DNA of 64,000 nucleotides from VXRD01 sp965232265 (GTDB lineage: Bacteria > Latescibacterota > UBA2968), in assembly GCA_965232265.1 (NCBI GenBank), contig CBDDPH010000002.1, forward strand, positions 2,976,001 through 3,040,000. The letters run 5' to 3'. The first letter of the stretch is position 1; each line of letters opens with the position of its first letter. The notes under the pieces were generated by a model. That model ran no database searches. It saw nothing but the letters and a program-made list of their open reading frames with translations, and was not told the origin of the DNA. The position numbers were made by a program, and so were the translations under genes. Shown piece by piece: positions 59,334 to 64,000 of this stretch.

Positions 59334-60529
59334 AAACACGCCTCATAAGTCTCAAAGCGTTCGCCTTCGGTCTCTTCGGGATCGACCAGCTTGAGCCACA
59401 TCCCCTGATCCTTTTTCTGTCCGCTCAACTGCCTGCGGCTGCCCAAATTGGCGGGATCTGCACCGTGCCAGACCACATCGCCATCTTGCAAAAAGATAAA
59501 TTCATTCCGATACCGGTCAACGATATCTCGCCGACGGTCCTGATAAAACAGAGCCTGCTCACAGGTGGTGCGACGCCAGCTTTCCACAATTTTCTCGCTG
59601 TCTGTGCGCTCTGAATCAAACTCGGCCAAAGGCGCAGATACCTCGCTTTCAAAATCGATCTCATTGAGATCAACCGTACCAAAACCGCGCCTGTCTGCGA
59701 TCAACAAATGATTGCGGTCGCGTCGAAATGGCGGGTTGGGCCAATCAGACGCGGGGTCGTGACCCATCATATAGGCGCCACAAGCATCGGTCGCGGTTAC
59801 ATGGTCACCGGCCAATAACGCATTGCAGATACGCCCCTGCCCGCCCCATTCCCTACCCCATTGCCCGGTGAGTGCATCCACAATATTCAGACAGGGTTGG
59901 GTGATCAATCCCAAATCGGGCAACACATAAGACAGGCGGATAAAGTGGTGATAATAGGATCTCACGCGGCCGTGTGGCAGCGTGATTGGGGGCAGCCCAA
60001 ACAGGTTCTTCATGCAAAGCGTAATCCCCATAAACAGATGGTTCTTCATCTTTGCCACAGAAACCACCTCTGCCCCTTCAAAACACGCACTAAGCGTATA
60101 GCGATCAAACATACATCCGCCACCCGGCACATCATACTGTTTGAACGGCGGCGCATTTGAATCGACAAACTCCACATCGTATGCTTTCAAAATATGCGCG
60201 TAATTAAAATCCTCACCCATCAGATGTTCGCGCGTATAGGGATTGGTATCCGTCGCAATAATTTCCGCACGGGTTCGTTCTCGCAACAAACGCAAAACAG
60301 CGCGTGCGACCATATCATCGACCAACTCGCGCCGCCGTCCCATGTAATAAATAATGCGATTGCGTAGCTTCATCATATTGAACTTGATCACTATCCGATT
60401 GGCCTTCTCCAGCTTTTCCCACGACCGATGCAACGGGTCTGTAATGCGGCGCAACGTCTGGTATATATCTTCCTCCGATGCTCGCCAATTACAATGCGCT
60501 GCGCGAACCTTGTAATCCTTCTCTGCCAT
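59312..60529 (-). CDS. DUF362 domain-containing protein
   Basis: A 405-residue protein with the DUF362 pattern: RIVIKFNMMKLRN near the N-terminus, AEIIATDTNPYT, ACFEGAEVVSVAKMKNHLFMG, TLCMKNLFGLPP, LNIVDALTGQW, LLAGDHVTATDACGAYMMG. DUF362 proteins are often linked to Fe-S biology and sometimes carry ferredoxin domains, but none is seen here. The C-terminal 90 residues (DRYRNEFIFLQDGDVVWHG) look like a separate small domain. AGAGG precedes ATG 60529. It heads the run leading to the transferase and exporter genes. Function unknown. Confidence 0.85.
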   Translation of the reverse strand: MAEKDYKVRAAHCNWRASEEDIYQTLRRITDPLHRSWEKLEKANRIVIKFNMMKLRNRIIYYMGRRRELVDDMVARAVLRLLRERTRAEIIATDTNPYTREHLMGEDFNYAHILKAYDVEFVDSNAPPFKQYDVPGGGCMFDRYTLSACFEGAEVVSVAKMKNHLFMGITLCMKNLFGLPPITLPHGRVRSYYHHFIRLSYVLPDLGLITQPCLNIVDALTGQWGREWGGQGRICNALLAGDHVTATDACGAYMMGHDPASDWPNPPFRRDRNHLLIADRRGFGTVDLNEIDFESEVSAPLAEFDSERTDSEKIVESWRRTTCEQALFYQDRRRDIVDRYRNEFIFLQDGDVVWHGADPANLGSRRQLSGQKKDQGMWLKLVDPEETEGERFETYEACLSADERR

Positions 60530-60647
60530 TCCGACCTCTGCTGTTAAATGCGGTAATATTTAGGACTGTCTTATTGTACCTATAAAAACAAAAAATGAAA
60601 AGTGAAATAATGAAATTTTTCTTATATTGACTGTATCATAATCCCGA

Positions 60648-62369
60648 ATGAAGTGGTATTCAGACAGGCATTTTTTTATGCTCGCAGGATTCATATCCCA
60701 ATCACCTCTCCCCTCCCGCGAACTCACTCACTCGCTCACGCGCATGGCAGATAGTCTTGTCGTACACCAAAAAGCACACCGGATCGTCTTTGCCCCGCAT
60801 CTTGCAGGCGTTGCATTCGCGCCAGATTGGCGTACCACACTCCCAGTTTGCCAGACAGAAACGGGACATATTGCCTATCTCGACGGCGAATTTTTTAACC
60901 GACCCGATAACGCAATCTCCGATCCCGAATTTTTGCTTCAGGCTATCACAGACGAGCGCGAATTATTAAACCGCATCGATGGCCTTTTTTCTGGCGTGGT
61001 TTTTGATACACACAAAAATGAACTGCACATGGTCACCGACCGCTATGGCTTGCGCCCGCTCTACTGGACGCGCCTGGGCAATCGCATTGCCTGGGCGTCT
61101 CAGACCAAAGCCTTCCTCGCGCTTCCCGAATTTTCGCCTGTGATCGATCCCATTTCTCGTGACCTATTTTTCGCCACCGGGCAATTGCCTGCTGATCGCA
61201 CCTATCTCGAAGGCGTCGCGCCCGTGCCCGCTGCAACGCACATGACATTTCGCATCTCCGATGGCAGCCTCACACAGCAGCGCTACTGGTCATGGGATGA
61301 CATTACGCCCCTTACGGGGCATCACGACCAACGCGAATTGGCACGCGAATTGGGCACGCGCTTTCGCACCGCCGTAGAACAGAGAACCACGCCACGAACC
61401 GGCCTCGCCCTCAGCGGTGGCCTCGATTCGCGGGCGATCCTCGCCGCCATGTCTCGCACGCCCAAAACTTTCACATTTGGTCAGCCCGACAGCGCGGATG
61501 TTCGCATCGCAGCCCAGGCCGCATCCGTCAAAAACGCACCACACGCTATTCTCCCCATCCACAGTCAAAATTGGCTCTTGCCGAGAATCTCCGGCGTGTG
61601 GTATGCCGATGGCGCGCTCGACCTGCGCCACATGCACGGCATTGAACATCTCAAACACCAGAAAGAAGCCTGTGACATCTGTCTCAACGGCGCAGGGGGC
61701 GATGGATTGGCAGGTGCAGGCCATCTATTTCATCCAAACGGACGCTCTGCTTACCTAAAAAATAAGCTACACATTCAGGCAGATCGCAACACATCCCAAC
61801 ACCTCAAAACCGCATTTAAAAATGCGGGATCGGCACACGCTTTTTACATTGACTGGCGCATGCGTGGGTTCACCATTCACGGTCCCCGTCTGGGACTTTT
61901 GCACGGCCTCGAATACCGCTTGCCATTCCTAGACAATAAGGTGCAGGAATTTCTCTATTCCATTCCCCTGCAACAAAAAGCGAATAATCGCCTCTACCGA
62001 CAAATGCTTCTCGAGACCTTTCCTAAATACTTCAAAAATATTCCCAATCAGGCCACGGGATTTCCCATATCCCATTCTCCATGGAGCGTCAAAATCCTGC
62101 GGAGAATCGCCCGATTGCACAACCGCCCGCCCGATACCTTTGCCGATTACGCAAATTGGTTGCGCCAATCGCCGGGCAAAAATTTGTGCGACCATCTTCT
62201 CTACAACACAGCTCATACCTCCAAACTCTGGCAACGCCACCTCGCAGGTGAAGACCACACGATCATCCTGAGTCGCCACCTGACCTATCAACTCTATCTT
62301 ATCCAACTCTTTGACGGCAAATATCGCACATCAGAAGAAGTGGCTGAACGATTGAAAATTACCCCATAA
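60648..62369 (+). CDS. Asparagine synthetase-like protein lacking the glutaminase cysteine
   Basis: A 573-residue protein with an N-terminal class-II glutaminase-like fold (LDGEFFNRPDN, FSGVVFDTHKNELHMVTDRYGLRPLYW) and a C-terminal AsnB-type synthetase domain whose pyrophosphate loop is ALSGGLDSRAI; a second motif is NGAGGDGLAG. The family's catalytic Cys at position 2 is absent: the corresponding residues are MLAGF (Met at 60678) rather than MCG. Such proteins, like beta-lactam synthetase, use a tethered amine instead of glutamine ammonia. ATG 60678 may be the real start; no strong ribosome site marks either. Substrate unknown. Confidence 0.83.
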   Translation: MKWYSDRHFFMLAGFISQSPLPSRELTHSLTRMADSLVVHQKAHRIVFAPHLAGVAFAPDWRTTLPVCQTETGHIAYLDGEFFNRPDNAISDPEFLLQAITDERELLNRIDGLFSGVVFDTHKNELHMVTDRYGLRPLYWTRLGNRIAWASQTKAFLALPEFSPVIDPISRDLFFATGQLPADRTYLEGVAPVPAATHMTFRISDGSLTQQRYWSWDDITPLTGHHDQRELARELGTRFRTAVEQRTTPRTGLALSGGLDSRAILAAMSRTPKTFTFGQPDSADVRIAAQAASVKNAPHAILPIHSQNWLLPRISGVWYADGALDLRHMHGIEHLKHQKEACDICLNGAGGDGLAGAGHLFHPNGRSAYLKNKLHIQADRNTSQHLKTAFKNAGSAHAFYIDWRMRGFTIHGPRLGLLHGLEYRLPFLDNKVQEFLYSIPLQQKANNRLYRQMLLETFPKYFKNIPNQATGFPISHSPWSVKILRRIARLHNRPPDTFADYANWLRQSPGKNLCDHLLYNTAHTSKLWQRHLAGEDHTIILSRHLTYQLYLIQLFDGKYRTSEEVAERLKITP

Positions 62370-62370
62370 A

Positions 62371-62410
62371 AAAACCGCCGTCGAAAAATACCGAGCGGCA
62401 GTTTTTTTTC
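62371..62410 (+). terminator. Likely terminator after the asparagine synthetase-like gene
   Basis: AACCGCCG pairs with CGGCAGTT (one mismatch) and is followed by eight T starting at 62402. Confidence 0.6.
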
Positions 62411-62445
62411 ACAATTTACTATCAATACTGTAGCGCATTACACAA

Positions 62446-62742
62446 CTACGCAGGTGCAAAAATTTTGACCTCTTTTTTTATTTGATCAGCTAGTGTCATT
62501 CTGGCTTTTTCTATTTCATAATGTGTTTGAATGCCTATCCAAAATTCAACTGACATGCCAAAATAACGAGCAAGTCGGAGTGCTATATCTGCACGAATCC
62601 CCTTCTCTCCGCGAACAATTTGGTTGATTCTCATTGCGGGAACGCAAATATCACGAGCAAGCCGATCACAACTGATTCCCATAGGCTCTAAAAATTCTTC
62701 TTGCAAAATCTCACCCGGATGAATAGGGGGTCTGTCTCTCAT
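62446..62742 (-). CDS. higA: HigA-family antitoxin (helix-turn-helix)
   Basis: A 98-residue XRE-type antitoxin: PIHPGEILQEEFLEPMGISC at the N-terminus, helix-turn-helix DRLARDICVPAMRINQIVRG, then IRADIALRLARYFGMSVEFW. It should bind HigB and repress the operon. GAGG lies seven bases before the ATG. It follows the toxin gene, the order typical of higBA. Confidence 0.95.
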   Translation of the reverse strand: MRDRPPIHPGEILQEEFLEPMGISCDRLARDICVPAMRINQIVRGEKGIRADIALRLARYFGMSVEFWIGIQTHYEIEKARMTLADQIKKEVKIFAPA

Positions 62743-62796
62743 AATAGTACCTCAATGATAATCGACAATTTCAACAGCATAAACACCATCCTCGTT

Positions 62797-63033
62797 TCAT
62801 TCAAAACAAATCCGCCATTGATCATTTATGCGAATGCTATGCTGTCCTCTTCGATTTCCTTTCAAAGCCTCTAAACGATTAGATGGCGGTACCCGCAAAT
62901 CATTTAAATTCGCCGATTGGTGAAGTAAAATCAATTTGCGTTCAGCTATCTGCTGAATATTCTGTGGTAATTTTTTGGAAAACCTACCTTTGAATACTTT
63001 TTCGGCTTCTTTATCCTTGAATGTCCTGATCAT
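62797..63033 (-). CDS. higB: HigB-type toxin with premature stop codon
   Basis: A RelE/HigB-fold mRNA interferase frame of 78 residues: IRTFKDKEAEKVFKGRFSKK, RKLILLHQSANLNDLRVPPS, NRLEALKGNRRGQHSIRIND, QWRICFE, then TGA at 62797-62799. In this family the next residue is Trp (CFEW); here TGG has become TGA. Reading through gives NEDGVYAVEIVDYH, the normal C-terminal strand, with a TGA at 62752-62754, ten bases before higA. So either a nonsense mutation has inactivated the toxin, or the base call is wrong. The C-terminal His of the full form is functionally important in RelE-like toxins. Confidence 0.85.
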   Translation of the reverse strand: MIRTFKDKEAEKVFKGRFSKKLPQNIQQIAERKLILLHQSANLNDLRVPPSNRLEALKGNRRGQHSIRINDQWRICFE

Positions 63034-63038
63034 ATAAA

Positions 63039-63067
63039 AAACTAACCTGATAGGATAATATTGTCAA
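63039..63067 (-). promoter_or_regulatory. Possible higBA promoter
   Basis: On the minus strand TTGACA (63067-63062), 17-base spacer, TAGTTT (63044-63039). The -35 is perfect, the -10 weak. Transcription would start at about the higB ATG, which has no ribosome site, so the message might be leaderless. Confidence 0.35.
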
Positions 63068-63106
63068 CCGTTGTTATTTTTTTATTATGATATTTCCACT
63101 CCCTCC

Positions 63107-64000
63107 TCACCACTCCTTCTTCCAGAACAACCCCACCGATCCGCGTCTGCGTCGATACTTTGTATCTTCATGCACCTCTTCTATCTGACTCGCTTCCAAG
63201 GTCAACCCCGACAGTATTTCAAACTCCATCGCCGCTTCATAATCCGTGTTCGAAATATCTTTTGCATAACTCATAAACAACCTGTCTCCAATATATTTCC
63301 CCAATCGAATCCTGGAGATATTGCCCTCGCCAACATCAATCTCCACCAGATCCAGATGCAATTTTTGCCCAATATGCCGCCCCAGGCGATTTACCGTAGC
63401 CCCCAAAACCAGATCCAGCGTTTGCTCCCCGGAAAACTGAAATTGACCCGCCTGTCTGCCCGTCAACAGCAGATATGCAATATCCCCCACATCCTCTCCA
63501 ATTTGCGGATCGCTGTCAAACGAAATCTGCGGATACGTCAATGTCCCCCCCACTGTGACAATAATATCGACAGGTTCCGTCACAGTGCGTACGCGTGTCT
63601 CGGCGCGAATATCCAGATCGGGATCCCAATCGGGCCTGCCCTGAAATTGAATTTCGCCTCGTGTAATACCCAAGCGGCGGTTTTGCCAGATGTAATTCCC
63701 CCGACGGCTCGATACCGTGCCGTAAATACGCGAATCTTCGCGATTGTTTATGATATCCAAATCGCCCCCAATTTCCACTTCGAATGTCGGGTCGCGCAAC
63801 CACACCTGCCTGTCAGCAGACACTTGCAGGTGTATTTCTGGATCCCTCAGAAACGGCGGCATTTCCGCACTTGGCTCTTCGAACAATTCCGTCAAGCGAA
63901 TCTCCGCCTGTTTCGTCGCCAAGCTCGGTACGCCGAGCAATTCTGCCAAGCGAATCTCCGCCTGTTTCAGGGCCAGTTTACCTTCAACTTTAATACCCTG
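63107..64000 (-). CDS. TamB-like translocation/assembly module protein, C-terminal part (cut by window edge)
   Basis: The last 297 residues of a TamB/DUF490 protein, a long periplasm-spanning lipid-transfer or assembly factor working with outer-membrane TamA/BamA. The frame is open to base 64000, so the N-terminal anchor and most of the beta-taco lie outside. Typical C-terminal blocks: GDLDIINNREDSRIYGTVSS, RRGNYIWQNRRLGITRGEIQ, AETRVRTVTEPVDIIVTVGG, IAYLLLTGRQ, and LEIDVG-like VEIDVGEGNISRIRLGKYI, ending in GSVGLFWKKEW. A short internal duplication is present near the window edge. Confidence 0.9.
   Translation of the reverse strand, partial: QGIKVEGKLALKQAEIRLAELLGVPSLATKQAEIRLTELFEEPSAEMPPFLRDPEIHLQVSADRQVWLRDPTFEVEIGGDLDIINNREDSRIYGTVSSRRGNYIWQNRRLGITRGEIQFQGRPDWDPDLDIRAETRVRTVTEPVDIIVTVGGTLTYPQISFDSDPQIGEDVGDIAYLLLTGRQAGQFQFSGEQTLDLVLGATVNRLGRHIGQKLHLDLVEIDVGEGNISRIRLGKYIGDRLFMSYAKDISNTDYEAAMEFEILSGLTLEASQIEEVHEDTKYRRRRGSVGLFWKKEW
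63886..63968. repeat. 54-base in-frame direct repeat in the TamB-like gene
   Basis: CAAGCGAATCTCCGCCTGTT occurs at 63893-63912 and again at 63947-63966; the wider match is about 29 bases. It encodes KQAEIRLAEL and KQAEIRLTEL 18 residues apart. Confidence 0.75.

Noticed and set aside
62752..62799. Genome-wide use of TGA as tryptophan
   Set aside because: Many genes here use TGG for Trp and end with TGA (for example mobA, lptC and DUF547), so the code is standard.

Overview
The window looks like a piece of chromosome from a diderm (Gram-negative) bacterium of the FCB/Latescibacterota-like type. The inference rests on gene content: an LPS-export operon with OstA-like protein, TonB and TonB-dependent receptors, a TamB-type protein, a GWxTD-domain protein, a GldA/GldF/GldG-type ABC module, and catabolic genes common in such lineages (sulfatase, Gfo/Idh oxidoreductase, DegT aminotransferase, GH88). 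No 16S rRNA is present, so the assignment is tentative. Base composition is near 50 % G+C. There is one tRNA and no CRISPR array or complete insertion sequence.

Layout. 1-5.6 kb (minus): pyrG, lptC, OstA-like, lptB, a MOSC protein and rpoN (cut by the window edge). 5.8-11.2 kb (minus): gatC, a damaged PIN-domain locus, a UvrD/PcrA helicase, mltG, ruvX and two small unknown genes. 11.3-16.8 kb (minus): an envelope trio of FN3 lipoprotein, DUF5683/TPR protein and GWxTD protein. 17.1 kb (plus): tonB. 17.8-20.6 kb (minus): a CYTH - CHAD - ParA operon, which may handle polyphosphate and is the most interesting candidate system here. 20.7-25.6 kb (minus): a catabolic island (Gfo/Idh, sulfatase, ThDP enzyme, truncated four-carbon acid sugar kinase) lying directly 3' of tRNA-Arg(CCT). 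25.8-29.5 kb (minus): a small Uma2-like remnant, a 955-residue FAD/Fe-S oxidoreductase and apt. 29.7-33.2 kb (plus): a DegT aminotransferase and a thioredoxin/DUF255 protein fused to a DsbD-like domain. 33.3-39.4 kb (minus): mobA and a 53-residue basic protein, phhB, GH88, DUF547, phosphoglucose isomerase and an ArsS-like radical SAM enzyme. 39.6-45.2 kb (plus): two tandem TonB-dependent receptors with matching terminators. 45.3-50.1 kb (minus): a YihY protein and a GldA-GldF-GldG-DUF4340 module. 50.3-52.8 kb (minus): an amidohydrolase and SppA. 53.1-60.5 kb (minus): DUF362, a 4'-phosphopantetheinyl transferase, two tandem ABC exporters and DUF1854. 60.6 kb (plus): an asparagine-synthetase-like protein without its glutaminase cysteine. 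62.4-63.0 kb (minus): a HigBA module whose toxin has a premature stop. 63.1-64 kb (minus): the C-terminal part of a TamB-like protein.

Four genes (6.9, 47.35, 54.84 and 56.80 kb) are each split by what looks like a single extra base, and a fifth (higB) by a Trp-to-TGA change. These are either recent pseudogenes or errors in the sequence. Short dispersed intergenic repeats occur several times and run into gene ends, supplying terminal residues of neighbouring proteins.
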